From Phylloscopus collybita (Eukaryota; Chordata; Aves; Passeriformes; Phylloscopidae): 64,000 nucleotides of DNA. The position numbers and the translations under genes are program-made. The stretch lies in contig JAJNNQ010000077.1 in assembly GCA_027886175.1 (NCBI GenBank), positions 4,774,001-4,838,000 on the forward strand, in the 5' to 3' direction. Of this stretch, positions 28,580-40,874 are shown piece after piece. Position 1 is the stretch's first letter. The number at the start of each line of letters is the position of its first letter. The notes under the pieces are model-generated. The model saw only the letters and a program-made list of their open reading frames with translations, did no database searches and was not told where the DNA came from.

Positions 28580-29490
28580 GCCTGGCCAGGGTGGGGTCAC
28601 CCCGAGATCAAGGACTGAATGTCTGCTGTGAGCCAGGAGAGCTCTGCAGCCCCAGGGGACACAGCGGGCACAGGGAAAGGACTGTGGGCACTGAGTGCTC
28701 TGACTCTCAGGGAACTTCCCCAGGAGGATCCAGGTCAGCCCCAAGGCCATCTGACAGCCCTGGAACAAAGCAGACACCTGTTATAAATACAAATAAAATA
28801 AATAACAAATTAAAATTTAGCAACATTTTTAATAGAAATTTAATATAAAATTAAACATATAAAAAACTTTGGCAATAATTAATTTAATCTGGTTAAGGTT
28901 CTGATAAGGCAGAAGCAAAACTGACTGGGGTACAGGGAGGGCTTCTCACCCCACCTCAGGTACAAAACAGAGCAATTCAGACTACATTTATATACTATCT
29001 GCTAATACATATTCATCAATGTTTCCTGTCAGTTTCCTCCTATTTCCCATTCTAAAAATCTACGTCACTGTACTTCATGGTGCATGCTTCACTTGTTTTT
29101 TGGGGCTCTTCTGTCTTCTTCTGGTGGTCTTTTGGATGACGGCAGCAGTATACCTCATTGTCCTCTGGGTAACCTTACAGGTTGTGCATAGACCTCAAGC
29201 CTTGTGTTATGTTAGCCAACATCATATTTCAAAAATAAGCCTTAAATAAAAACACAACTTAAATTCTGTACCTGGAACCATCCCATTTCAAGGCCAAGCT
29301 TCCAATTATCTCAAGGCCCATTCCGTTTTGGGATATTACTTATCAGAAATTACATCCTGTATCCTATTTTTCTTTCATTAACATCTGCAAACATCGCTTT
29401 TGTGACACTAATCATATATCATTTGTCTTTTTCAAAAATATTGATACAGTTAAATTTTCATTAGCACGAAATCATACTCATTTATCACAT
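28580..29490 (-). repeat. Long inverted repeat, right arm
   Basis: Reverse complement of 23842-24826, somewhat more diverged and about 70 bp shorter. It ends with CATTTATCACAT at about 29490, next to a minisatellite. Confidence 0.88.
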
Positions 29491-29494
29491 TCCC

Positions 29495-31060
29495 TAGTAT
29501 TGGCATGGTCTCCTTGGATCCAAAGTATCACTATGGACCATTGGTTCCATGTGGTCCTGCTGTGTCACAATGGCTTCTTGCTTCCATGAAGCCCAACTGT
29601 TTAACAACTGACCCTTGATTCCATGAGGTTCTGTACTGTCAAAATGGTCTCCTTGGTTCTGGACTGTAACAATGGACCCTTGGTTCCATGAGATTCCATG
29701 ATGCCACAATGGTCTCCTTGGTTCCACCAGGCCTTGCTGTGTCACAGTGGCCACTTGGTTCCATGAGCTTTCCTAGTGTCACCATGGTCTCCTTGGATCT
29801 GCATCGTCACAAGGGAAAATTGGTTTCATGGAACCCTGCTGTGTCACAGTGAAGCCTTAGTGCCATGAGGTTCTGTAGTTGGACAATGGTCTCTTTGGTT
29901 CAATGACACTTCGGAGTGTAACAATGGCTGCTGGGTTCCCTGAGCTTCCATAGTGTCAACAATGGTCTCCCTGTTTCTGCAGTGTCCTAGTGAACCATTG
30001 GTTCCATGAGTTTCCTGAATGTCACTGGTTTCCTTGGTTCCATGTGTCCCTGCTGTGTCACCACATCCCCTTGGTTCCATGAGTTTCTGTACTGTCAACA
30101 ATGGTTCCTTTGTTCCAATGAGGCCTTGCTATGTCACAATGGACCCTGGGTTCCATGAAGTTCTTTGGTGTCACAATGGTCCCTTGGATCCATGAGGTTC
30201 CATAGTGTCTCCGTGGTCTCCTTGGATCCACATTGTCATCATGGACAATTCCTTCCATGCAGTCCCAATGGGTCAGAATGTCCCCTTAGTTCCATGAGGC
30301 CCTGCTTTGTCCCAATGGCCCCTTGGTTCCATAGGTTTTATGCTGTACCAATGGACTCCTTGGTTCTATGAGTTACCCTGATTTTACCAGGGATTTCTTT
30401 GGTTCCAGCAAGGCCCTGCTGTGCCTCAATGCACCCTTGGTTCCACGAGGCCCTGCTGTGTCACAATGGACCCTCTATTCCATGAGGCCCTACAGAGTCA
30501 CAATGAACCCTTGGGTCCATGGGGTTCCATCATATCACACCGGACTTTTCATTCCATGAGTTTTGGTACTGTCAACAGCAGTTTCCTTGGTTCTGCAGTG
30601 TCACAATGGCCCCTTGGTTCCATGAGCTTCTGTAGTGTAACATGGTCACCTTGATTCCATGAGGTTCTGCAGTGTCACAATAGAAACCCTTGTGCCATTA
30701 GGCCTCCAAGTTTCACAATGTTTGATTCCAGGAGGCACCACAATGTCACAATGGACTCTTGGTTCTGTGAGGTTCCAATAGCATCCCAATGGTCACCATG
30801 TTTCCATTAGGCCCTGCCTTGTCACAATGGTCCCCTGGGTTCCAAGGAGGCCCTGCTGTGCCACAAAGGACCCTTAATTCCATGAGGTTCTGTGGTGTCA
30901 CCATGTTCTTCTTGAATCTGCAGTGTAACAATGGACCAGTGGTTCCACACAGCCTCGCTGTGTCACAACTGACTCTTTGATTCCATGACTGCCACAACAA
31001 AGACTTGTTTCTAAGAGGTTCCCTACTGTCACAATTGTCTCCTTGATTCCATGAGCCCCA
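29495..31060 (+). repeat. 37/30 bp minisatellite array 1
   Basis: About 40 diverged units of the type TTGGTTCCATGAGGCCCTGC + TGTGTCACAATGG, mixed with shorter units lacking the CCATGAGG part. Same family as the arrays at 39840, 46084, 51890 and 59010. Reading frames through it are chance frames. Confidence 0.9.
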
Positions 31061-31569
31061 GGCACTGAGAGGAGGTTGAAGAAGCTGCTGAAGGAGTCAG
31101 AAGCAAAACTCCTAGTCCCTTGGAACATCCCTGGGCCCAGTGAGGGCAGGGAGGGCCAAAGGCTGCCCAGGCACTGGTGAGAGCAGCTCCTTGAGGCCAG
31201 GATTGCAGGGAGCCCAAGGCTGTGAGCAGGGACTGCAATGCTGAGCAAGGCCTGGGCTGGCTGGAGGGAGCAGAAAGGCCAAGGCCTGAGCCCAGGCCTG
31301 GCACAGCAGGGCCTGTTCCTCGCGGCTGGCTGGGGGCTGTTGGTGGGGCAGGGGGATGGCAGGGGCAGCAAGGACAAATGTCCTAAAGCTGCAAGGCCTG
31401 CCAGCCTGCTCAGGGAGGGACCAGGCAGAAGCCAAGTGCAGGCTTTCCTGCAAGGAAAGTTCCTTCTGTGGGGCCTGCAGAGGCGCTGGCAGAGCCCAGG
31501 GGACAAAGGCCTGGGTGCCTGTGGCCCTGCCAGCCCTGCCCAGCCCTTGGCCATCTCTCCTGCAGGTGT

Positions 31570-31975
31570 GAGTGTGGATCTGCTGGAGGGCAGGAGAGCT
31601 CTGCACAGGGCCCTGGACAGGCTGGATCCAGGGCCCAAATCCAACAATGTCAGCTTGAACAAGATCAAGGGCTGGGTCCTGCACTTCGACCACAACAACC
31701 CCTGCAGTGCTACAGGCTAGGGACAGAGTGGCTGGACAGCAGCCAGGCAGAAAGGGACCTGCAGGGACTGATGGACAGCAGGCTGGACATGAGGCAGCAG
31801 TGTGCCCAGGGGGCCAAGAAGGCCAATGGCTCCTGGCCTGGATCAGGAATGGTATGGCCAGCGGGAGCAGAGCAGGGATTCTTCCCCTGTGCTCAGCAGT
31901 GATTGGGCAGAACCTCGTGTGCTGTGTCAGGTTCTGACCCCCAATTTAGGAGGGACCAGGAGCAACTGAAGCATG
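31570..31975 (+). mobile_element. CR1 LINE 3' fragment (internally deleted copy)
   Basis: Matches 52405-52815 and contains CTGGACAGGCTGGATCC, CTGGACATGAGGCAGCAGTG and a remnant of the segment after CCCCAATTTAGGA. About 290 bp present in the paralogue (about 52880-53250) is missing here. Confidence 0.65.
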
Positions 31976-32029
31976 TCCAAAGCAAGTCCTTTGACGAGTG
32001 GCTGAGGGAGCTGCAGGTGCCTGCAGACA

Positions 32030-34325
32030 ATTCCTGAAGCACTTGGAGGATGATCCTGCTCCCCAAAGAATGTTCCCATGGTGCCAAGTGAGGAACTGAA
32101 ATGGGGAGTGGGGCCAGAGAGGAAAGGGAAACCAGGGATGGGCTGTTTGCAGGGCAGGGAACAGGGGTGGGAAAGAGGAAGAAATTTGTAGCAAGAAGAG
32201 TAAAGAAAGCCAAGGTGAACCAAAGGAAATGGTGAGGGCAGTTTGGGGGTGGCTGCCAGGCAGCCCTGGCTCTGAGAAACAACATCTGCAGTGGCACAGC
32301 AAACTCCCAGCTGAGGGGAACAAACTTTCTGGCTGACTTCAGAGGCCACCACAAACCTGAGGGGTTTCCCTGCTGTGGCCCAGCCCTGCCTGGCCCCAGG
32401 CCCTGCTGCCATTTGTGCTCCCTCAGCTTCATCTCCCCACACCAACCCCATGGGGGTGCTCAGGCCTGCTCTGGGCAGGGCAAACAGGGGCTCCTGAGGC
32501 AGTGCTGCCGTGGCTGTGCCTGCAAGGCTGCGGCAGCTGTGTGAGCTGGGGGAGAGGCCAGGGCTGCAGAGGGGGGATGTTGTTGGCAGGTGCATGAGGA
32601 GGCTGTGGGCCGCTGGCCTGGGGTGTCCAGCGCAGTGGGGATGGATCAGGCCCTGCTCTGCTGCTCCTTGCCGTGTGCTTGCCCAGGGCCCTTGCAGAGC
32701 CCCAGCCGTGCTGTTTGCCCCCAGCCTGCCCACGGCCAGCCTGGGGCTGCTGGTGGGGCTTTTCTCTGCTCAGCCTTGGCCTGGGCAATGTGTTGTGGAG
32801 AGAGCCTGGGCAAGGAGCCTGCAGCCCCCAGGCCCTGGCCTGAGGCCTCAGCACTGCTGCTGGGCCAGCAGTGCCCATGGCCTGTCCCTGCTGCAGCCCC
32901 GGCACTGCCACCCCCAGCCCTGTGCCCGGCCCCGAGAGCACTCAGGCCCTACAGCAACAGCAGGGCCAGGAGGGCAGCGGGGCAGGGCCACGGCAGCAGC
33001 ACTGGCAGCACCAAGTGCTGCTGCTGCTTCTGGCCACAGCTGCTGTGCCAGCACTGATCTGCCCCCAGCTCTGCACACAGACATTGCTGCTGCAGCTGCA
33101 GAGAAGGGAACCAAAGGGGCATCTCTGCAAAAAACTTGGCTTGGAGATCCTTCAGTTCCTTTATAGCCACGAAGAGCTCAGCCCCTCATTGACACAGCCT
33201 GTGGCCACAGTTAAGGTGGAGAGAAACAAAATGAGAAATGGCACAAAGAATGGCATTTATTTGTGGACAAGATTAAAAAAGTAAAACACAGGAAAACTAA
33301 CTATACCCAAACCAACAGGAAGTATCAAAGATGACTTTTAAAACAAGTGATTTTCAGAAATTAGCCAGCAGTTTAATGTTTGCAAAACCATTGTGTCAAA
33401 AGTCTCCGTACTGCAGCCTTGAGCTCCTGGTTCCTCAGGCTGTAGATGAGGGGGTTCAGGGCTGGAGGCACCACCGAATACAGAACTGACAGGGCCAGAT
33501 CCAGGGATGGGGAGGACATGGAGGGGGGCTTCAGGTGAGCAAATATTATAGTGCTGAGGAACAGGGAGAGCACAGCCAGGTGAGGGAGGCAGGTGGAAAA
33601 GGCTTTGTGCCGTCCCTGCTCAGAGGGCATCCTCAGCACAGCCCTGAAGATCTGCACATAGGAGAAAACAATGAACACAAAACAGCCAAGTCCTAAACAG
33701 GCACAAACAGCAATGAGTCCAAGTTCCCTGATGCTTGAGTGTGAGCAGGAGAGCTTGAGGATCTGGGGAACTTCACAGAAGAACTGGCCCAGGGCATTGC
33801 CATGGCACAGGGGCAGGGAAAATGTATTGGCTGTGTGCATGAGAGCATTGAGAAAGGCACTGGCCCAGGCAGCTGCTGCCATGTGGGCACAAGCTCTGCT
33901 GCCCAGGAGGGTCCCGTAGTGCAGGGGTTTGCAGATGGACACGTAGCGGTCGTAGCACATGATGGTCAGCAGGGAAAGCTCTGCTGAGATGAAAAAGAGA
34001 AAGAAAAAGATTTGAGCAGCACATCCTGTGTAGGAGATGTTCCTGGTGTCCCAGAGGGAATTGTGCATGGCTTTGGGGACAGTGGTGCAGATGCAGCCCT
34101 AGTCAGTGAGGGCCAGGTTGAGCAGGAAGAAGAACATGGGGCTGTGCAGGTGGTGGCCGCAGGCTACGGCGCTGATGATGAGGCCGTTGCCCAGGAGGGC
34201 AGCCAGGGAGATGCCCAGGAAGAGGCAGAAGTGCAGGAGCTGCAGCTGCCGCCTGTCTGCCAATGCCAGCAGGAGGAAGTGGCTGATGGAGCTGCTGTTG
34301 GACATTTGCTCTGGCTGCACATGGG
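32030..34325 (-). repeat. OR14 receptor duplicon, copy 1
   Basis: Collinear with about 53255-55545, with few differences over the first 1.1 kb and more in the receptor. Similarity stops shortly upstream of the receptor start codon. The non-coding part holds CAG/CTG-rich stretches with long chance frames. Confidence 0.9.
33373..34305 (-). pseudogene. OR14-like olfactory receptor with one premature stop
   Basis: A frame of about 310 codons matches the intact receptor at 54601-55533 throughout. Features: N-terminal NSSS glycosylation site, TM1 LLGNGLII, TM2 LHSPMFFFLLNLALTD, TM3 end CYDRYVSICKPLHY, TM6 KAFSTCLPHL, TM7 PPALNPLIYSLRN. A TAG at 34099-34101 replaces the Leu codon seen in the paralogue just after TM2, so the chain would stop after about 68 residues. 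No frameshift is seen. It encoded an odorant-sensing seven-helix GPCR of olfactory neurons. Either a fresh pseudogene or an allele that is still intact in other individuals. Confidence 0.9.
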
Positions 34326-34329
34326 CACC

Positions 34330-35885
34330 TGTTCATGGAGAAAGGACAGGGACAAGTCAGCAGAGGCTGCTTTGAGCCAAACCTGGGCCATTCCCTGTAG
34401 ACTGTCCTGCTGTGACTCATCCACCAATGCTCCTCCTCTGGGAAAACCTTCACCCGGGTCCCTGCCTGAGCTCCATTTGTGCTGTCTGAGTGTGCCAGGA
34501 GCAGCCAGACCTGTGTGTGGGGGCTCTCCAGGAGCCCTTCCTGCCCTGCTGCCCTGGGTTTGTGGCCATGTGGCAGAGGGACAAGGCTGGATATTCAGGA
34601 TTTGTCAGGGGAATCACTCCTAATGCAGAAAGTCTCAGTAGCATCAGCAAACCCAAGTCTTAAATAAAAAAAAAGGCAGGAGTAGGTTTTAGGATTTTTT
34701 TTCCTTCCCACAATCATTGCCGGTTCTCTGAGGTCAGAAATCCACAGCATCTGTGCTGCACTCAGAGTTTCCCACTGAGAGATGTGAGAGGCAAAGGATT
34801 CCCTGTGCCTTGGGCAAGGTGAGGGGCTGGATGGGCTTGTTCCCAACTGCCCTGGGTTTGCAGCTTTGGCTGCAGTCAGAGCTCAGTCACACTCCTGGGT
34901 CACCCTGGGATAAACCAGACCCTGCCCAGAGCAGAGGGATCCCTGAATGTCTCCCCCTCTCCAAAGGGCTCTGGGCAAGGTCTCAGCACCCCCTTCTGCC
35001 AAGGACACTCACGGCTCCCTTGGCAAACCCAGCAGCATTTCCTCAGCTCTGGCATCTCTGCACTTCCCCGGGGCACATTCAGGGAACTGCGAGGGGCTCT
35101 GGCACAGATTTGCAGCCAGGAGGGCAGCTCAGAGCTTGCAAGGACACAGCAAGGAGATCCCTGGGTGTGCCCATGATGGGATCTCAGGGAGGGGGCTCAG
35201 CCCATTCCCCTTTCCCATGGACTGCTCTGCCCACAGCCCCACAGGTGCCAGGGAAGCTTGGACACCCCATGGCCATGGCCACAGCTGCCTGGCAGCAATG
35301 CCAAGGGCAGTGCCTGACTCAGCTGCTGCCAATGCCAGAGCCTCCCTGAGAGCACCAGATGACAGGGACAATCTCAGGGCAGTGCAGAACCAAGAGAAGA
35401 TGTGGTGGGGCTGTGCCTGGGAGGGCAGGGCAGAGACAGCCGGGCACTCAGGACAGTGTTCCCATGCCCAGCTGTGCACGGCACCTCCCACACACCCACA
35501 GTGCCCTCCTGCCCCCAGCACTGCTCTCTTCAGCCCCCTCTCCTTCCCTCAGCATCTCCCTGGGCCTGGACATTTCCCTCCTGAGAGGAGCCTTGTCCCT
35601 GCCAGCGCTCACAGAGCCCATCCCAGCCTCTGTGCCCTGGGCCTGGCCCTACAGAAACCTGCCTGTCTGCAGGGCCCTGGCTGGGGCAGGCTCTGTCTGC
35701 AGCTGGGCAAGGGCAGCTCAGGAGAGCCCTGCTGGGCCCTGCTAAGGTGATGCTGCTGCTGCTGCTGCTGTCCAGGGCTGAGGAGGGGCTGAAGGCCCTT
35801 TAGGAGCCTCCCAGCAGAGAGACTGACCACCCAAAATTACAGCTCTGGAGTCTCTGTAAATGTTCAAACATTCCTTTGATAATCC
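34330..35885. other. Upstream region of the OR pseudogene
   Basis: No gene is recognised. The sequence is not shared with the region upstream of the intact receptor. A (CTG)n run is at about 35751-35770. Confidence 0.4.
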
Positions 35886-35907
35886 TGAGTGTTACTTTCA
35901 GCTCAGA

Positions 35908-35938
35908 ATGTTCTGTGATTCTGTGATTCTGTGATAAC
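35908..35938 (+). repeat. (TTCTGTGA)n tail
   Basis: TTCTGTGATTCTGTGATTC with further copies is the typical short repeat at CR1 3' ends. The body of an element is not clear. Confidence 0.45.
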
Positions 35939-35939
35939 A

Positions 35940-36690
35940 ATTCCTGTTCTGCTGCTCTCATCTTCCTTTTGCCTATAATGAAAAGGGAAAAAAAACCCAA
36001 ACAAACAAAAAACCCCCTTGTAACAGCATCAGAACAGTAAAGTAAAAACCTGACCTTTATTGGAAGCTTCCAGGTGTCCCAGTGGGGATGGGGCACACCC
36101 AGCCCCCGATTTCAACAATTTATTGAGGTTGATTAATTGGGATATTTAACAGGAACGTCTAATAGGCGGTTCAGTTTTCTCTGTTGCACATCTCTGGGTC
36201 AACCCATTGGAGTTGGTCCAAGGGCTTCTTTTCCCCGCTTTTTTTATGACTGCTCACACTCTGGTTGAAAAACCAAAATGTTCTTTTTGTAGAATCTTCC
36301 TGATAATAAGACTATACAGTAGTTCAGGAATGTAATTAGAAGGTCAGCCTTTTGTTCTAAAACTTAATAGAAAGGGTAGGAAACATGCTAGAATTAATTA
36401 AGAATTATACTTAAATAAGTATATGCATACTAGAAGTATATAAGTATATATAAGTATATGTATACTATACAATATATACTATTGTATATAAGCATATGTA
36501 CATATATGTATATGTATATACACTAGAGTATATATGTACACTATAATAAGTATAGGCAATAGCAGTTGTATAGAGTAAATTAAAGATTATAGTTTTATAA
36601 CTACATAATAGTAGTTAACAGAGCTATGAATATAAGAAAAATGCATAAAATGCAAAAATATTTCTGTCATCACCCCAGCTCTCCCACACT
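35940..36690. other. A/T-rich region with TATA-repeat stretch
   Basis: AGTATATAAG and GTATATGTA words dominate 36410-36555. No gene is seen. The flanking 36100-36360 may be LTR-derived but was not identified. Confidence 0.5.
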
Positions 36691-37500
36691 GTTCCAAGTA
36701 GGAAACTGAAAACACTCTCAGGAAAGCTCCTGATTTTTACAGCAATCCCAGGCTCACCTTCTTTTGGCAAATATCCTCCAGAGCTGTGGGATGTGGCAGC
36801 TTCAGGAGATCCCTGCAGGAACTGCAGCTTATCTTCCCCAGGCAGAGAGTGACTGTTCCCAAGGCTGTGAGGATTTCTTCTCCAGTGAGCCCTGAGTGAG
36901 CTCTGCTCTGTGCTGCCAGCCCAGGCTGAGCTGAACCCCTCTGTGCCTGTGTGCTGTGCCTGGGGTGGCTGCAGGCAGTGCCCCAGTCCTGCTGGGCTGA
37001 GAGAAAAGCTGCTCAGCAAGAGAAATGTGGTTTTAAGCTCCTCTTGGTTGCCAGGAGCTGCCTCTCTGCCAGGAGCCCAGCCCAGCTCAGCAGCATAGAC
37101 ACAGCACAAGGACTTTAATGACCCTCTTGGGGCTTTTGATGAGGCCATGAACATCAGTCCCTGACAGGGAGATGAAGAAACCTCTCAAGAACTTCAAGTC
37201 AGAATCCAACTCCAAAGTTTCTGCAAGTTTTAATGGGTCCCACTGAGGCACACAACAGAGAAAGTGTGCCCAGGCCCCAGGCAGAGCAGAGAACTGCAGG
37301 CAGTGATGCCAGGAGGGGACAAAGAGAAGCCCAGTCTTGGTGCCCTGGGGCACAGCAGGGTCTGTGCCACCAAGGGCTGTCAGGAGACACCTTGTCCTGA
37401 GGCCCTGGGGCCTCCTGGCACAGCCCCAGCAAGGCTGGGCACTCTCAGCCCCTTTGTCCTGCCCTCAGCTTCCCCCTGACAGCCCAGTGGCCTCAAGGAT
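36690..37500. repeat. Low-similarity paralogue of 57590-58210
   Basis: Shared blocks in the same order: GGAGCCCAGCCCAGCTCA, GACACAGCACAAGGACTTTA, TTTTAATGGGTCCCAC and CTGCAGGCAGTGA. Divergence is clearly higher than in the receptor block. Confidence 0.65.
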
Positions 37501-37539
37501 CTGCTGGAAGGAGTCCCTGGGGAGCCCTGGTCAGGAATG

Positions 37540-38430
37540 GCCCTGGGGGGGGCTCCTTATTGCTCCCAAATACTTCAGGTTCTTCAAAGGACTTTGGATT
37601 TGGCTTTTGCCTGGGAGTTTCTGAGAGGTTTGTGCAATCCTGGCCTCCAATTATGTGCTGTAATTAGTCCCTTGAGAGGCTTTGTCAGTAACAACACTCA
37701 GTGGGGCTCATTAATGCTTCAGGTACTTCAGTTATTTTAAGGTACTTGGTGTTTCCCCTTTAAAACTGACTCTGTGAGTAAGACTGTGCAATCCTGGCCC
37801 AAATTATCTACTTTAACAAGTCCCTTGGGATTCTCAGTCAGTAAAAACACTCAGTGGGGTTCATTAGTACTTCAGGGTACTCAAAGTTTCTTAAAGAACT
37901 TTTTTTGACAGTGAGTCTGAGAAGTTTGTGAAATCATGGCCCCCAATTATCTACTTTAACAAGTCCCTTGGGATTCTTAGTCAGTAAAAACACTCAGTGG
38001 GGCTCATTAATACTTTAAAGTACTCAAAGTTTCTTAAAGTACTTTTTTTTTGGCACTGAGTCTCTGAGAAGTTTTTGTGTAATCCTGGCCTCGATTTATC
38101 TGCTTTAATGAGTCCCTTGAGAGCTTTGCACTGACACTCAGTGGGGCTCATTAATAGTTTGAGATAGTCAAATTTTTTAAGGTGCTTTGGAATTTCCTTC
38201 CCACGCTGAGCCTCTGAGAGGTTTTTGTGCAGTCCTCGCCTCCAATTCTCTCCTCCAAGGAGTCCATGAGGAGCCTGTGTTGGGGATGGACCTCAGTGCA
38301 ACCCATGAATGCCTCAAGACACTTTGGGATTTTCTTCTGACTTGGACTCCTGGAAAGGTTTGTGCAATCGCCTCTGAGGCTCTGAGGGCTCAGCACCAAA
38401 TGCATCATGGGGCTCATTAGGATCAAGCAA
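37540..38430. repeat. Tandem repeat of ~145-153 bp units (about 5)
   Basis: CTCAGTGGGG occurs at 37697, 37850, 37993 and 38137, and a weaker match near 38287. Units share CCAATTATCTACTTTAAC, AGTCCCTTGGGATTCT and CTCAAAGTTTCTTAAAG. Confidence 0.85.
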
Positions 38431-39835
38431 GTCCTGACATACCATGGCTCTGCCTTGATTTCCCTCTGGTCTGGTGAAGTTCATTAGGAAAGTTTTTTTG
38501 CTACAATTATGGAGAAATATTTCAAAGAGTTTCTAAGAAATACACATTCTTGATATAAAGGGTTCTTATATTACTGCTCTGTTTAGAGCAGAGCTGATTG
38601 CAGCATCCAATGATTGATATTGATCCAGGGAATCTCTTCAGGAAGTCTGGCCTGATCAGAGAAGCTATGTCCTGAGGTCTGATCCAGTGTGGACAACCTT
38701 GCTCCACATTCTCCAACCCTATCCTGTCCCTCCTCACTCACCTGGGACCTGCCTTGCTTCGAGAGCTGCCCACACTCAGGCAAACAGGGGCCTCCTGCAT
38801 TTTTTAGCCATGTAAAACTCCTGAGTTTCCCCACTGAAAACAGACACCCTCCTCAGGTGTGTGCCAAGCCAAAGGTGCCACCAAGGCCACTGCAGCCGTG
38901 CCCTGGGCCAGGAGTGAGGGTGGATCATCATCCCAACCTGCCCTGGGCCATTGCAAGGGGCTGTGGCCATGGACACTGCACTGACCCCACTGCTGGGTTT
39001 GGGTGCCACGGCAACCCCCATCAGTTCAATCTTCCTTGGAAAGCACCCCAAGGAGCCATTTCTGCAGCCAGGTTCCATGGCCAGAGGGATGTGGGGGGCT
39101 GCAGGTGGTCAATGCCCCATCCCTGGAAACATTCCAGTCCAGCTGGGACAGGGCTCTGAACAACCTGATCTGGTGAAAGATGTCCCTGCTCATCCCCGGC
39201 CTGGACAAGAGGCCTGAGTGAGGCCTGAAAAACAGGCCCTGAGACAAAGGTGACCTGTGGGTGAACCTTTCAACCCAAGGTTATCTTTGTATCTGCTCCT
39301 TAGTGAAATATGCGTGGTCATTAGCACTGTGATAGATGTATCCACTCATTAGTGAAACATGGATTGACCTTTCTGTGTTTAGAAGCTGGGCAAGGCCATG
39401 AAGTCCAACATCTGGCCTTGTCTGGGGCTTTATGGTCAGAGTCACTTCCCTTGGTTCCTCCTTGGGCCCTGGCCAGGCTTTGGGAGGGACCCAAAAGGAG
39501 GATGAATCCAGATGTTCCCACTCTAGAAGTGCTGTCAGTTTGTTTGTTCAGCACTATCAAAGCTGGGCCCTCTCCCAGCAAGGCTGGAGCCTCACCTGTG
39601 GCTGGAGGCACCTGCAGGAATTCCCAGTGTCCAGGAGTGGCTCTGCAGTCCTTGGCTGTGACAGCTTCCCGCAGCTGAGGTGTGGGTGTGGGTGATGGGA
39701 AAGTCTGAGGGTCACTGCTGATGGATCTTTCTTACTCACTGCAGACACTTCTCCTCTTGTGATTCTTTGCCCTTTTGCATTGCAATAATTCCTTCAGTTG
39801 GTGTCTGTGCCTTTGGTGCTGACCCTGCCCCACAG
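38431..39835. other. Intergenic, no feature recognised
   Basis: Only short frames are present. No repeat family or gene was identified by eye. Confidence 0.4.
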
Positions 39836-40275
39836 ACACTGTGGGCCCCACAAAACCAAAGGTGCCTTGTGACACTGCAGGGCCTGGTGGAACCAGGGGA
39901 CCTCAGTGACACTGTGGGGCTCCATGGAACCAAGGAGTGCACTGTGACACTGTGGGGAACCAGGGGACCTCAGTGACACTGTGGGGCTCCATGGAACCAA
40001 GGAGTGCACTGTGACACTGTGGGGAACCAGGGGACCTCAGTGACACTGTGGGGCTCCATGGAACCAAGGAGTGCACTGTGACACTCTGGGGAACCAGGGG
40101 ACCTCAGTGACACTGTGGGGCTCCATGGAACCAAGGAGTGCACTGTGACACTCTGGGGAACCAAGGAGCCATTGGGACCCTGCAGAACCAAGGGGCCATT
40201 CTGAACCTACGGCATCCCTGGAACCTCGGGGCCATTGTGACACTGCAGGGCCTCATGGGACCATGGAGACCATTC
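39836..40275 (-). repeat. 37/30 bp minisatellite array 2 with 67 bp higher-order unit
   Basis: AACCAGGGGACC begins at 39891, 39958, 40025 and 40092, exactly 67 bp apart. Each unit is a 37 bp part (AACCAGGGG...CTCCATGG) plus a 30 bp part (AACCAAGGAGTGCACTG...). The four units are almost identical (a GTG to CTC change in the later ones), while flanking units are diverged. Confidence 0.95.
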
Positions 40276-40874
40276 TGTGGGGACTCGTGTAACCAAGGGT
40301 CCATTGTTTTCCTCTCCCTGGCACTGCCCAGTCCAGCCTCTCCACACCTCTGCCCCAGCCCAGCAGAGCAAGGGAGAAAGACTGGCCCTGCAGCAGGAAC
40401 TGGAGGCACTGGAGGTCAGGGACAGCCACTCTGTGTCTGGAAAGCTCAGGAGATGCTCAGCTTGGCAGCTCCTGCAGCCCCAGGGCAGCCCTGCTGCCCA
40501 GCACAGCAGCAGAGAGTTGGCCCTGGGGTTCCTCAGGCAGCTCCTGCTGCCCCAGGGACAGGGCAGCCTCTTGCCAGAGCTCCTCTGCACACCCAGGGGC
40601 TCCTGCTCTGCTCCTGGCACATGCCAGCTGCCCCCAGAGCCTTTCCCAGGGGAACACGTCTGTGCTGGCCTGAGCAGCCATTGCTGCAGCCCCTGCCCTA
40701 CTGCCCACAGCCCCGAGCTGGGGCTGCTGCTCTGCAGAGCACGGGGGCTGTGCTGCCTGGGGCCCTGGGCTGCCTCTGCTGGGCTCTGCTGCTCAGGCTG
40801 GGAGACAGAGGCAGCTGATGGTGCTCCCTGCACTGACCCCTCCCACACAGGCTCTGCTGGGGCCATGCAGGGTG
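40276..40874. other. GC-rich spacer, no feature recognised
   Basis: Leu/Ala/Gln-rich chance frames on both strands. No domain is recognised. Confidence 0.4.

Noticed and set aside
29495..31060. Many open frames of 60-90 codons on both strands with recurring WFHGAPQCHNG or PRGHCDTAGPHGT type words
   Set aside because: They are translations of a minisatellite whose 37 and 30 bp periods are not multiples of three. No start context or domain.
32510..33166. Ala/Leu/Pro-rich frames of 150-270 codons in the receptor duplicon
   Set aside because: Open in several frames on both strands, present in both copies at GC-rich CAG/CTG DNA, no domain, no splice logic.
36410..36555. Promoter with multiple TATA boxes
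   Set aside because: The TATATA words are part of a simple A/T-rich repeat with no initiator or downstream gene.
39891..40158. CRISPR-like regular repeats at 67 bp spacing
   Set aside because: No unique spacers: the whole 67 bp is repeated. Animal DNA; this is a tandem array.
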